Shown here: piece by piece, positions 11,131-24,245 of the stretch
How the letters are laid out: each line of letters opens with the position of its first letter
How positions within the stretch are numbered: the first letter of the stretch is position 1
NCBI GenBank assembly: GCA_037043235.1
Contig: JAWRVZ010000180.1
Location: forward strand, 1,160,001 to 1,224,000
Direction of reading: 5' to 3'
DNA length: 64,000 bases
Source of the DNA: Rhodeus uyekii
Taxonomy: Eukaryota > Chordata > Actinopteri > Cypriniformes > Acheilognathidae
Notes under the pieces: model-generated
Seen by the model: the letters and a program-made list of their open reading frames with translations, nothing else
Told to the model about the DNA's origin: nothing
Databases searched by the model: none
Made by a program: the position numbers and the translations under genes

Positions 11131-13530
11131 AACAGTCAAAGTCATAATGTATTTCTATAGTGCATATGTACTATGAAGGCAATCAAGCATACAGTGGCAT
11201 GAAAAGATTATGCTGCAGAGTTTCTTGATTCTTGTTGGTTTTATCTGTGCTTATTTTTGCTTTACTTATAGCTGTTTGGGTTGTTCGTTTATTTTGAAAT
11301 GTTGGTTGGATGTTGGTTGGATATGCTTTTACTATTTGTTGAGTCTCTGCATTGTCGTGTTTTGTATGTCAAGTATTGATATCCGTGCGTTATGTTCATG
11401 TTTCAAAGATGAATCTCATAAATTCAAATAATCATAAATCTTCATAACCATGCTAAAACTTTTGACTAACCCATTTTGAATTGTAGTTTGTCATCATTTT
11501 ACATTTAAATGTTATATAATATAAAGGGTGTAAGATCCCAAGCTAGTGGAACATTTTCAAAACAATTACACAGAGGTAGAGAATATATTTATTACAATGG
11601 CATACAACAAGAAGAATTCCTGGCAATTTTTATAGTATGGCCACTCTAGTGATGAATATCGTTAATGTGGCAGTGGAAATCTCGAATATAGAACTAATTC
11701 AGTGCAAACGGACAAACAGATTAGTGTTGGTGAGAGTGAAATAGGGCGTAGATTCACCAAATTTCATTGCCTCAATCTTCATCTATGCCTGCCACTGATT
11801 CTGACCTTTCTCTTTACTTCCTGTGACAGAATGGACTCTTTGTTTTGTTCGTTGACTAATTTTCTCTGAAGAACAGTGAGTGTATTAGTTTCCGTCACAG
11901 TCCTACATCTTGCTCATATCAATGCATGTAGAAATTCTCAGAATGGCTGATGACTGGAAATCCTGACAGAGGATTTATTATTATTTGTTAAAACATTAGT
12001 GGGAAACTAATGTTACTGAAGTTCCAAATATACATGAAAATACAGATACCTTATTGATATGTAATTAACGTTAAAGTTACTTTAATACTTTAAAATTCAA
12101 TCCGTTCATCTTATATAAATTCACCCACTCATACTGTACGTGAGTCATGATTATTCTGTATGCTGAAGCTGACAGTGGATAAGGACAGCACATTTTATTG
12201 CAAATGTTATAAAGTATAGCAAAAACCAATAACTATAGACAACTACATAATTAGTAAACCACCAACGAGCAGTATGAAAACAGACACATACTATACACAA
12301 ACTTAATTGTTAAATGTTTTGAAGGACCTACTACAAATCAGACGTTCCCAAAAATGTCTCTATTCTGATGTTTTCTTCATGCCTGTTGTGAGTAAAGTCA
12401 ACATGGTGTTTCTCTATATGATGGCTAAAAAATATGAGCTTAAAATACAATTTCATAGGACACAATATCTGGTGAAATATGCTCTTTGTTTCTGAAAGTG
12501 CATCCACTTCAAAAATCACAAAACAACACAGCAAGCATCAAAACTATAATCCTACAATAGTAATGTATGACTTATTCATGCAGAAATGCTTTCTGAAGCA
12601 ATAACATATCATCATTGTCTTGTTCAAAAGTTTACCCCCCCCCACTCTTAATGCATCATATCTCCATGAGTGTGTGTGTTAAACTCTTAAGTTAGAGTAC
12701 TGAATGAAGCTCTTATGAATAAACAATTTGTAAACTCTTCCAGGAAATAATTTGGTACAGCTTTGATGTGTCGTAACAGAGTTCTTGAGGACAAAATGTA
12801 AAACAATGAAATGTTTTCTCTCTAACTGTGGAAATGTCTGTCAGTGGCAGGGAAAGGGTTAATGAGTCAATAATATATGCTAATGTATTCAGTGTAATTT
12901 GCTTTTTTAGTTAATGATTTTTGGTAATGTTGTTTGACAGTAGCATGAATGCCTCTCCTCTCAGATGATGGAGCTGTAACTTCCTCTTGTACTGTCTCAA
13001 TGTAAACGTGAACTTGATCTGACAGCTGACACATAAATGTTTGGCTTCTACAGAGGAGCGTTTCTAATGAAGATAGGCTTGAACGGGAAACACAAAAGCA
13101 GAGTCTCTGTCTTTTGTTCAGAGGAGCCCCTCTAGGGTCAAGATCATTCAGTTATTTCAGCAGGGTACCGCTGGGAATATGGGACTCATTAATTCTGGGG
13201 TCTGCCGTGTGTGTAATCGTGTAAAAGTCTTTCTCTGGGTTCCAGATGGAGTGTGTCTGGTGACATCCTCACATTAAACACTGGCCAACCAATGAACTTC
13301 TGGCTTTTGCTTTGGTATGAAAGGAAAGAGCAGTGTAACATTGAACTATGATTTTAAAGCAACTAACATATGTTTTGATATAGTATCTCTGTAAAGAGAT
13401 ATAGTAAAATATAGTTTCTTACCGTATGTTGTTTTTAACAGAGAACAGATCATAACTGAATGCAGAAAAAAAGTTAATTCTGCTTTGTTGTCATTTGCGG
13501 AAAGCTGAACACACTTTCTGGGGTCTCTTA
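11131..13530. other. Intron 1 sequence, no feature seen
   Basis: AT-rich intronic DNA. The short open frames carry no recognisable domain. No repeat family could be named. Confidence 0.4.
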
Positions 13531-13543
13531 GTAGATTTGTTCA

Positions 13544-13547
<4 letters not shown>

Positions 13548-13601
<54 letters not shown>
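13548..13601. repeat. (CA)n microsatellite
   Basis: About 27 uninterrupted CA dinucleotides in l1cam intron 1. Confidence 0.95.
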
Positions 13602-13602
<1 letters not shown>

Positions 13603-16300
13603 GTAAGGCCCTGATACACTTTCAAATGGGTGTGACATCATTTTGAGCAAAATCTGGCTTAAACATTTCAGTGGATCAAATCAGCTGTGTGGTTTTTTCT
13701 GGCTGACCGCTGTTCTTCTGTGAGTGTCCTGCATATCGAGAGCTTGTGTGCTTGCCTGTGCTCTAGGACTATTTTCAGACTGCAGGTAAATGTGGTCCAA
13801 ATTCGATTTTTTTGCTCACACGAGACTCAGGCTGCATTTACACGGGCACAAAATGTTCTTTTTTGCACTCACATCTGACAGCGGTTGAAATTTGTTGCAC
13901 ACATGCAAACACAAAATCTGCACGAGACAGGATCGTTTTGCTCCCGATCTGAACCACTTCCAATTTGGGATTTAGATCAGAAACGTATATTTGGACATCC
14001 GACATACATCTAATATCAGATCCCCCTTTAAATTCCAAGAAAGATAGCTTTTTAATGTTGTATTATGAAGCCGATGTCCCTTTTTACAGAACATGAACAT
14101 GTATGTGCTCACTCACAGCTTTTTCTTCTTTTTTTATTGAGGGGGAACTTTATAAAGAAAGAGATTACTGAAAGTTACACTATATTTCTCAGCATTGTAG
14201 CGGCTAGACCAATTACACAATGATTTATTATGTTCAATAAAACCCATTGTGTGTGGTCCGTGACCATGCCCCGAAAGAGCAGCGAACACCCAAAAGGGCA
14301 GAAATCTTGGCAACCATCGGATAAGAGAAAATGTGGCTTTTCTGTATTAGTTTATAGACAAACTTGCTCTATAAATGAACATGCATATGATTATTACTGT
14401 CCTGTATAGTGTCTTTGGTATCGGATACCATATTATTGCTTTATGAGAAAACCCCGAGTTAATGTAACTCCACCTATATTGTGTCTACTATCAAATGATT
14501 CACACTTTAGTGTACATCACCTCCTCACAGAATACAGTGTGTGTGTGTGTGTGTGTGTTACATTAATCAGAGCATAAGTGGACACACTCTCTAAGCATGC
14601 TCCGGACAAACAGCCATAAAAGTGGAATTTTCCCACTTGAAAATCGCACCTTTTCCACTGGTCAAGTTGAAGCTCAAGAGGCGTAACTTCAAAGCCAACA
14701 CAGTGTTTTCTCCTCTGTTTCTTTTTCTTCTTCTGTTCTTCATTTTGCATTGCCTCACTGGTCTCAATCTCCAACCAGCCGTGTGCTTAGCAGAGAGAAA
14801 ACTCTCTCAACCATAACAGAGTTAAACTAACCGCTCAACACAGAGGAAAGCGACTCGTGGAACCAGCATTTGTTTTCAGAACTCAAGTTGATCGGCTTCA
14901 CCCAAAAAAGGCAATTCAAGTATGGTACATTCAGCGAGGAGCTTTGACATCATCATGAGCTGGTGGTTCTGGTCATGTGGATAAATGACTCTTTTCCATA
15001 GTTTCATTTCCTGCTCCTCTTCAATCCACTTTCACTTTCACTTTTCCCTTGTATGTGTGTTTTGTGTATGTGTTTGTTAAGCTTTCGTTTAACTTCATGA
15101 ACAATACAGATGGGTTTCCTTGATTCTGATTCTGCCTGCAGATTTATGGTACTTAAAGGATTCCTGATCTTGCTACTTTTATTCCATTTTAGAATTCTAG
15201 ATCTAACGAGCTCTTTGTAGCCGTTCACAGATTTTGCGCAGTAAAACTTCCATAGCAGTTGTCATCTTATCCATGCAGGCAAATAATCATGAACATGAAT
15301 TATATAAATTATATAAATATTGTGTACAAAAACAGGGGTTCCAACGCTGATAGTAACAGACACTTTGGGCAGGAATTACATAGAAATCGGAGACCGATCG
15401 TGTCAAAAGTGAAAGTAAACAGGCGAGCACAGAAATTAGATACGGTCGAAAGATCAAATCTGTGCATTCAGATTGGCAGTGTGAACGTAGTGTGGTTTCT
15501 ATGATAGTCTCTGGCATCATCGTGTTCTTGCAATGTGAGGGAATTCCAGGGGGATTCAGATGTCATGGAGATGGAGAATGTGAGCATGTGCGATCATCAG
15601 GAACACCATGTGTTTACATGTAAATCACTGTGATAGGATTTGCACACATTAAAATCAAAGCATGCACACTCTGGATATACAAGAAAGTGCATTATATATT
15701 AAAGAAGAGCAGGGTGTGGCAGACAGAAGAAGCAGAAAGAGAGAGTGTTCCTGTATGACTCAGCAAGATCAAGTCAACTGTCTGGACAATCAATACAGAT
15801 GGATGGACATACAGAAAGAACGATAAACGCCTCCTCCCCCCTTTTCTCCATTAATGGCTCTTACCAGCACAGCTGCCGCTGCTTAATATTTTAACAATCA
15901 CACACACAGTGCAAGCAGAACTGCACAAAGAAAGGGGAGATATTACTTTAAAGAGTAAAATGAATGATCAAATCTAAATGTCATGCATTGAATTGCATTA
16001 TTCATACTATACACATATCATTATCATATCTTACGTTTTGTCAGATTTTATATTTATGTTTCTGATGTAAATCACATACAGATACAATTTTACACAATAT
16101 ATAGTCTATATACAGATTTAAAAAATAAAATAAAATAAAAAACACTATCAAATGGTATTGCTACATTATTCAGTGTGCCGGTCTATCCACTTCCTTCACA
16201 GAAACAGATGTGGCCAAGTATCTGATCGTAGATGAACATGTGTGTACATTCTGCAGGATCTTTATCACTTCAAACCCAGAGCTGATATTTGTGTGTGCGT
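13602..16300. other. Intron 1 sequence with a short (GT)n at 14537-14558
   Basis: No gene was supported. A small GT microsatellite lies at 14537-14558. Open frames here are short and domain-free. Confidence 0.4.
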
Positions 16301-16302
16301 GC

Positions 16303-16303
16303 A

Positions 16304-16355
<52 letters not shown>

Positions 16356-16400
16356 CGTGTGTGTGTGCATGTGTTGTGTTTGTGTGTGTTGTGCTTGTAT
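16303..16400. repeat. (GT)n microsatellite
   Basis: A long GT run followed by imperfect GT-rich sequence. It generates spurious Cys-Val and His-Thr frames on the two strands. Confidence 0.95.
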
Positions 16401-16776
16401 GACAGATATTCAGACTCTTTAGTACGGAGTGACTTCCTTTATTGTATTATTTGGTTACCGTATTTTCCGCACTATAAGGCGCACCCAAAAGCCGTGATTT
16501 TGGTCAAAAATCGGACGTGCGCCTTATAGTCCGGTGCGCCTTGTATGTGGACTGAGTTCCGAAATCTATAAAATTGTTTTTGGGTGATTTTGATAAGCGC
16601 TCAGCTTGATTGACTGTCGGACCATTTCACACTGACACAGTGATAAACCAATCACAGAACATTATGTAATACCATATGCTTACCTCCTGAAATCTGACTC
16701 CCTGTCACTCTGCGCTTCCTGGAGCATATTCCCTTATCAATCCATGTTTTCACACAGCAAACACCCAGAACGCGCA

Positions 16777-17461
16777 AGCGGGGTAAAGTTAGTTTTGTTT
16801 TTTATATTCCTCACACATTCAGCATAAAATGGCAATAACTCTAAAAGGACTCACTCAAAAAAAAAATCTTAACAATGTATACTTATGGATACATATGTCT
16901 TAATGTTTCACAAGCTTCTTTTTCGTTATTTCCGCTAGATATAATGAGCAAGGAGCCGTAAAACCCGTCTGAATATGAGTTTCACCTGAAAAGCTTGTCT
17001 CTTTGCCGAGATGTGATTAAGGGACCGTGGGAAAAGTGCAATTTTCTTATGGAGAAAGCTATTGGTAAAAGAAAGGTAAATTTGGACATGCAATTCACTT
17101 TTTGAACAGACAGGTTTAAACGTTGTCCACTGTGTCCCTTTAATGAATGCCACTGGTCTCATGTCTACACACACTTAAATTATAGCAGAAATCGAAAAGA
17201 ACTTGCACTTTTTCCACGGTCCCTTACGCACAGCTCATCAAAGAGCAAGCTTTCCCGCGAAACTCACATTCAGACGGGCTTTACGGCTCAGTGCTCGTTA
17301 TATACAGCCAAAAAATGAAATGGAAGCTTGTGAAACATTAAGATATATTTCCTTTTTGTGATAAGGTTGTTAAGATTTTTTTTGTGCGAGTCGTTTTGGA
17401 GTTATTGCCATTTATCGTTGAATGTGTGACATATCGAAAACAAAACTAACTTTACCCCGCT
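16777..17461. mobile_element. Long-inverted-repeat (fold-back) element, MULE-like
   Basis: Two arms of about 260 bp (16777-17036 and 17197-17461) are inverted copies at roughly 80 percent identity by eye, separated by about 160 bp. The tips read AGCGGGGTAAAGTTAGTTTTG. The flanks carry a 9-bp direct repeat, GAACGCGCA at 16768-16776 and GAACGAGCA at 17462-17470 (one mismatch). Long terminal inverted repeats with a 9-bp duplication point to a Mutator-like element. No transposase is present. It is nested in the Tigger element. Confidence 0.75.
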
Positions 17462-17600
17462 GAACGAGCACAGGTTTTGAGTACTTAAATTAATACAAAG
17501 AAAACAAAATAATGTGTATAAAGGATGTGAGATGGATTGAAACTGTAAACTTCCTGAGCTTTGTAAGGATGAGAGATAAAGACACCAGCAAAACTGTTGA

Positions 17601-18035
17601 TTTTCTTGAATAGCAGGAACTAAGCATAACTGAACTTAGCTTTCGTTTTTTTAAATACTTTTCTATTTTATATCATTGTTTTAATTTTTTTCGATTTGTA
17701 TTCTATATTTTTTTATCACTTTTCATGCTTTTTTCGTTTAGTAAGAACTGTAATTTTCTTCAATAGCAGGAACTAAGCATAACTGAACTTAGCTTTCGTT
17801 TTTTTTTACTTTTCTATTTTATATCATTGTTTTAATTTTTTTTCGATTTGTATTCTTTATTTGATCACTTTTCATGCTTTTTTCGTTTAGTAAAAACTGT
17901 AATTTTCTTGAATAGCAGGAACTAAGCATAACTGAACTTAGCTTTCGTTTTTTTTTTTACTTTTCTATTTTCTATTGTTGTTTTGATTTTTTTCGATTTG
18001 TATTTGTTACTTTTGATCACTTTCCTTACCTTTTT
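17601..18035. repeat. Tandem repeat, about 150-bp unit, nearly 3 copies
   Basis: The block beginning TTTTCTTGAATAGCAGGAAC recurs at 17601, 17754 (one change) and 17903, followed each time by GCATAACTGAACTTAGC and a T-rich run. The spacing is about 150 bp. It lies inside the Tigger element, next to the transposase remnant. Confidence 0.88.
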
Positions 18036-18048
18036 TCGCCTGATTACC

Positions 18049-18400
18049 CTAACTTTCACTTTCACTTGGCGCAGACCTTTTGACGAAATATCTGTGGAGG
18101 GACATCTGCTTCTCCTTTATCCACAACAACAGAAACCTCTCCATCTCATCATTTATATTCGAACACAACTTCAATATAATCCTCACGCCCTTGGAAGGAT
18201 TTACATTCTTGATAACATCGTTCTGCTTTAGGATGGTACAGATCGTGGATGTACTGCGATCATAAGTGTGTGCTAGATCTCTCATGCGGCACCGCGCTCA
18301 TATTTATCCACAATTTCATGCTTCATTTCCATTGTCATCATGCGTTTCTTCTTTTCACTACCATCCTTACTACTTACTTTCTTAGAATTCGTCGCTATTA
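18049..18400 (-). pseudogene. Tigger transposase N-terminus remnant
   Basis: On the - strand the piece around 18300-18400 encodes a KKRMMTMEMKHEIVDKYERG-like segment. The frame at 18049-18285 continues with RDLAHTYDRSTSTICTILKQ, the helix-turn-helix of CENP-B/Tigger-type transposases. A stop and frame break lie between them. The catalytic DDE domain is missing. It belongs to the surrounding element with TA duplications. Confidence 0.8.
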
Positions 18401-18929
18401 TGAAGAATAATGCACAAAATAGAGAGAAAAATATCTACCGTATTCGCGGATGACTCGTAGAAGTCAGTGAACACATGAAGTGAACGAGTGTCGGCGTCGG
18501 CCTCAGTACTCTAATATTTACTCCTATATAGAAGCAAAAATCTGCCCGAAGGCTTGCTCATATCTTGGAATACTCATATGTAGAGTCGCTCTACAGGAAA
18601 GCTGCATCTTCCAGGTGCTGCACACTGCCATGTGCTTCTGTCTAATCAAGACATCAGGAAAATTGCCAAGCTGTTCAATTCAGACGCAGAAGATGATGAC
18701 TTTGATTGATTAAAACAATGTGAGTGTATTGGTATACAGTAGAATAAAGTTCAGTAAAACTCACTGTTTTGTTTCCATTACCTTTTTGTAGACCATATGT
18801 TTTACCGTGCGCCTTATAATGCGGCGCGCCTTGTGTACGGACTAAGTACAAAAATAGAGCGGCAGTTGAGACTGCGCCTTATAATGCGGTGCGCCTTATG
18901 GTGCGGAAAATACGGTACACATTATTTTG

Positions 18930-19050
18930 ATGGTCCACTTTAGAATACTAGCTACGAGTGATTTTGGAACTGCATGTCAAATAACTTACATTAGGGTGTT
19001 TTTAGACTGTTAGAGTTTGGGTTAGTAGAATGTCTAAAGTGGCCTATCGA
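18930..19050. repeat. MITE-like fragment
   Basis: Sequence with TGGTCCACTTTAGAATACTA and AGTAGAATGTCTAAAGTGGCC near its ends forms an imperfect inverted repeat. It resembles the Angel-like segment at 34450-34600. The family name is from memory and unproven. Confidence 0.5.
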
Positions 19051-19193
19051 AAAAAAAATGTTGTCAATATTTCTTTTGCCCATACCCTTCTGATTTTCAT
19101 GTGTGTTTTGTTCTCTAATCAGTTATTTTAGTTTTTGCTGTTTTTATTGTCCACGCTGGAACTGATGGGTGTGTGTGTGTGTGTATCATCCAG

Positions 19194-19432
19194 CTCTCAT
19201 TACAGAACAGCAGAAGAGTCAGACGGGACCCTCATCTTCTGCGTGTTGCTCCAGTGGAGAGTGTCGGGACTCGAGTGTGTTTTCATGCAGCAGCAGCTGG
19301 TTTGATGCACGATGCCTCTCGCGCAGCGTCAGCCCGCAGGCAGAAGAAGGCCGAACAGGACACCTCTTCATCTGCTGCTCCTCTTCCTCAGTGTGCTACA
19401 AACACAGGGATACATTCAGATCCCTCCGGATT
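19194..19432 (+). CDS. l1cam: l1cam coding exon 1: 5' UTR end and signal peptide
   Basis: The acceptor is probably CATCCAG at 19193 (TTACAG at 19205 is an alternative). The coding part is 19312-19432, then donor gtaagt. The start at 19312 was chosen because it alone gives a basic N-region followed by the hydrophobic core LHLLLLFLSVLQTQG and then IQIPPD, matching the mature L1 start. Two upstream ATGs (19285 and 19305) lie in other frames. A (GT)n tract at 19168-19183 lies just before the acceptor. Confidence 0.9.
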
Positions 19433-22400
19433 GTAAGTTCCACCCCATCTGGATTTTAAACCTCATTCATAAAGATTCTTGCAAAATGTGTGGGTACTGT
19501 ACCGAACTTTTAGCAGTTATGCTAAAACTGCTGTAAAAATACTTTCATCCCGTAATGTTTTGCAAAAATTTGATCAAAAGACCTTATTTACTAACCGTGT
19601 CAAAAAGTCTCATTCACTAAATGTGCATATGAAAACATTTCTCCATGAAATCTTCATGTAAACGTTTGAACTAACAAAATCATGATTCATCAATAACTTT
19701 CATATACTAAAAATTAACCCAATACTCAAATGAATGTTTTGCACTGCAAACATTACTATCACCTTTTTCTTGTTCATGAATGCTGGAGACAAAGTAGTGC
19801 AAGACTTAACTGCAGGTGGTTTATCAGAAATTAAGAAAGTAAAACCATACCAAGTAACTTGGAACACTAAAAACGAAACACACCTCCAATACATCCAACA
19901 ATGGACAAGAAAGTAAAAAAGGAGGGACAACAAGAAACAGATTATCAGCTATCAGGAGATAACAAGGGGGCCATGAAACTGGACAAGATGAAAGCCGAAG
20001 ACACATGATCTATTGCAGTGAATTATAAAGTTAACAGAAAAAGTTGGGTTTTACAAAACTGTATTCACACATTTCTGAGAATGTAACTGTCAAAAGCTGA
20101 CAGTTTTAGGGGTGAATATAAAGAGAAATGCTAGGCAGAAATTGAGCTACAACTTGAGAGCTAGAGTTATGCTCTCAGTCTATGTTGGGGGGGGGGGGGG
20201 GTCTCTCTGTAGGACACGGTCTCACATCAGTAGAAATGAATGACTCTGTCTAACCCTGTTCTCTCTCTCTCTCTGCATCCTCTGCTTCCTTCTGCTGCTC
20301 TTTTAGACACATATAGCAACCGTAAGTACATCAAGTACTCTGTTATTTACGACTCTGTGTCTCTGTGTATCTGCTTCATACTTGCTGAGATTTTACATGA
20401 AGATTATTTTTCCTGTGCTAGGCTGTTATTTCTGTACTAACAAACCAGTGATCACCATTTTTATTCAAAAGTTTGGTTACAGGTAACAATGGACACAATG
20501 AGAAAATACTAACTGTACAATAGTTTAGGAGCAGTTATTGTCAGAAGTCAAGTCACCTTTACTTATACAGCGCTTTTTACAATACAGATTGTTTCAAAGC
20601 AGCTTTACAGTGGTCACATGAAAACATTATAAACAAAGTTTGTTTGGCTGAACAGCAGCTCTAAAAGAGCAGAACAATCAATAAAATTGATGAATATTAA
20701 GTATTACGTGTCCACAACTAATCAAGCTAGAGGCAACAACGGCAAGAACCAAAACTCCAGCAGGAGACAGAATGAATGAAGAACAGAATGGAGAAAAAAA
20801 AACTTGGGAGAAAACAGGATCAGTCGGGGGACCAGTTCTCCTCTGGCCAACAGATAAACAGTACATGATTATTATATAGATCCAGTCTAGTCTACATTTA
20901 ATCTGACAGAGTGTGTCTGCTTCCCGAACTGTAATAGGAAGACTGTTCCAGAGTTTAGGAGCTAAATAGGAAAAGGATCGACCGCCAGCAGTTGACTTTG
21001 ATATTCTAGGTATTATAAGCTGGTCAGTATTTTGGGATGGCAATAGACGTGAAGGACTATAATGTGTTAAGAGATCGCTCAAGTACTGTGGAGCTAAACC
21101 ATTTAATGCTTTGTAAGTAATTAGCAAGATTTTAAAATGTATTCGGTGTTTAATAGGAAGCCAGTGCAGGTTTGACAGAACTGGGCTAATATGCTCATAC
21201 TTCCTGGTTCTAGTAAGAACTCGAGCTGCTGCATTTTGGACCAGCTGGAATTTGTTTATTAAGCGTGCAGGGCAACCACCTAGTAGAGCATTACAATAAT
21301 CTAGCCTTGAACTCATGAACGCATGAACTCACTTTTCCGCATTTGTCTTAGATAGCATATGTCGCAATTTAGATATATTTTTAAGATGGAAGAATGCCGT
21401 TTTACAGATGCTAGAAACATGGCTTTCAAATGAAAGATTGGTATCAAAGAGCACACCCAGGTTTCTAACTGACGACGAAGACTTGACAGAGCAGCCATCG
21501 AGTGTTAGGCAGTAGTCTAGATTATTACGTGCAGAACTTTTTGGTCTAATAATTAGAATCTCTGTTTTTTCAGAATTAAGCAGTAGAAAGTTGTTAGTCA
21601 TCAAATTTTTTATATCAGTTATGCATTCTGTTAATTTAGTGAATTGGTACGTTTCATCAGGATGAGAAGAAATATAGAGCTGAGTATCATCAGCGTAACA
21701 GTGAAAGCTAATGCCATGCTTCCTAATAACTGCACCCAAAGGAAGCATGTACAGGGTGAAAAGCAATGGTCCTAGTACTGAACCTTGAGGAACTCCATAC
21801 TGAACCCGTGACCGATATGACATCTCCTCATTTACTGCTACAAACTGTATTGTCACTGCATACAAAAATATTGCCTTTTCTAGAATCTTTGCCAGAAAAG
21901 ATAGGTTGATATGACAGTTGCTCTCAGACCCAGCTGGTGTGAACTAAACCTTTGATCAAACTCAAATATTTACTCTTTATTCTCAAATATTGTATTCTTT
22001 CTGTTACAACAATGAATTCCTCCAGTTCAAGAAGCTCCAAAGATCACGACTCAGCCCCAGTCTCACACAGCTTTTTCTCTGGATGACGTCAATCTGGCCT
22101 GTGAAGCAACTGGAAACCCAAAGCCCAGGTGAGCGTGAGCTGCCCTAGAAACATCTAAACTACTTCTTCTGCTCATTCTCATCAGATCATTAGCAGAACT
22201 AAACAGGTGTGTCAGATAAATACAAAATGTGCAGTACTGAGGATTACCAGGACACCACTTTAAAATCTCTCCTAATACTACTTTTGAATTGATGAAATTC
22301 ATCAGTTTATCATAAGAAAAATGATTGAAAGCATTATTGGGGATTTTATCCCTTTCCACCATCTCTCTAGACGTAATCTCGCTGTCATCAGTGTGTCTAC

Positions 22401-24196
22401 AGATGTGGTGAACTTGTGTAACAGTTGTGTATGAGTCCATCATTGTGAAAAAGTGGATCTCAAAATCACAGTCATTGATGGGAAGGTGGAGATCAACTGA
22501 ACTTAAACTTGATGCCACTAAATTATAAATCAAGCATTTGTAATCTTGTTCATATGTGTAAATTCAGCCAGCTGGTATTCAGGGCAGTAGATTTTGCATG
22601 TAAACTTTTGACCAGCACTGTATATCTTCCTTTGTGTTTTCTCTCTCCATCCGTCTTGGTTTGCTGTAGTTTTGAGATGGTCTTTCTGTTCTTGTCTCGG
22701 ACAGTTTCCGTTGGGTCAAAGATGGGAAGCAGTTTGGGGAGAATCTGTTGGAGTCTGGAAGTCTAGCGGCAGATTCAGACAAGGATCTGAGATCGTATCA
22801 GGGCTCGTACCGCTGCTATGTGGCGAACGAACTGGGAACCGCCGTCTCCGACCTGATGCACCTGACCACAGAGAGTGAGTCTTACAGACAATCATTTAAT
22901 GCAAGATTCAAGATTCAATATGATAAGGCCACGTCTGTGGATGAGAGGAGGAGCGAGGGATGGAGGTGGGTTATTTATTACTGATCATGATGCAGCTGCT
23001 GATAGTTCTGAACGGACCTTATAAGTATCCTGCCAGGACTAACACTTCACTTGATGCTTGTGCTTTGGATCAATAGTGAGTTGAATAAAAACTGAACATT
23101 GTATACAGATACATTAACAATGCACTAACAATTTCACAGCCATCCCAACCTTGGCCAAAGAGAGGAGACGGAAACAAAGGCCGTTTGAGGAGGGAGAGAG
23201 CACAGTCCTCTACTGTAACCCCCCGAAGAGCTCTATCGCTCCTAAAATACACTGGATGGACATAGGTAAAATTCCTACTGAATCTAACTCAGCCAAACTA
23301 AATGGCCCTGCATGACACTTTGATTGAACTGAATCCCATTACTCTCTTTCTGTTGTCAGATATGCACCACATCCCTCAGAGTGAGCGGGTGACCATAAGT
23401 CTGGACGGAAACCTGTACTTTGCCAACTTACTGGAATCTGACAGCAGAGGAGACTACATCTGCAATTCCCAATACATCAATGCCAGCATCATCCTTCCTA
23501 AAGAGCCCATCGCCATCAGCGTCCTGCCCTGTGCGTGAACTTCCTCCTGCCAGTGATTGGTGCACATTACACAACACAACCAATAGACTTCTATAATGAT
23601 CTCTGGGATGCTTTAAAGTGCAGCACAAAAAGAAGGGAACTGAAGCATGTCCAGAGTATAGCAAAAGCTAGGAGAATCACAATCATAAAGAGCTTTATTT
23701 CCAAGTCCGTTTGCTCATACGAGGAATTTGTTTTGGTGACAGAAGCTTCCACAGCACAAATGGCAAGGACTCATATAATAAAAATTATAAACATAAAATA
23801 AGTAAATATGAAATAACAATATACAATGAAAATAATAATAATTATTATATATACGTATTATATTATTACACAATATACAAAAATAGACGATAGACATATA
23901 TGTGCAGATATTTATGTACAACTGCAAGGAATTTTTTTTAAATAAATACATTTAGAATAGTCTTATGTTTTTTTCCCTGTGGGGGCATTAACTGTTCATG
24001 AGATGGACTGTCTGAGGGAAGGAGGTGTTGATGGGTCAATGGAGAGAAGGTCAGAACGGCTATGGGGTGTGAGACAGGGATTTTTTTATTCCTGAAAACT
24101 GATGGCCAGATGAAAAAAAAAAACACTGCAATAGCAAAAAATTGGATGATAAATAGCACTCCAGGGGTAATTGGAGGCAAAGTGTAAAAAAAAGAA

Positions 24197-24245
<49 letters not shown>

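Larger units (their letters stand above)
16458..18915 (-). mobile_element. Tigger/pogo-type DNA transposon, decayed, with nested insertions
   Basis: It begins CCGTATTTTCCGCACTATA and ends with the inverted counterpart TGCGGAAAATACGG, flanked by TA on both sides (16456-16457 and 18916-18917), as in Tc1/mariner-class elements. The motif GCGCCTTATAATGCGG and variants recur several times inside each end, looking like subterminal transposase-binding repeats. A broken transposase N-terminus lies at 18049-18400 on the - strand. A separate fold-back element (16777-17461) and a tandem array (17601-18035) sit inside. Confidence 0.85.

Noticed and set aside
16170..16529. Cys-Val and His-Thr frames near 16.3 kb
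   Set aside because: Produced by the GT microsatellite.
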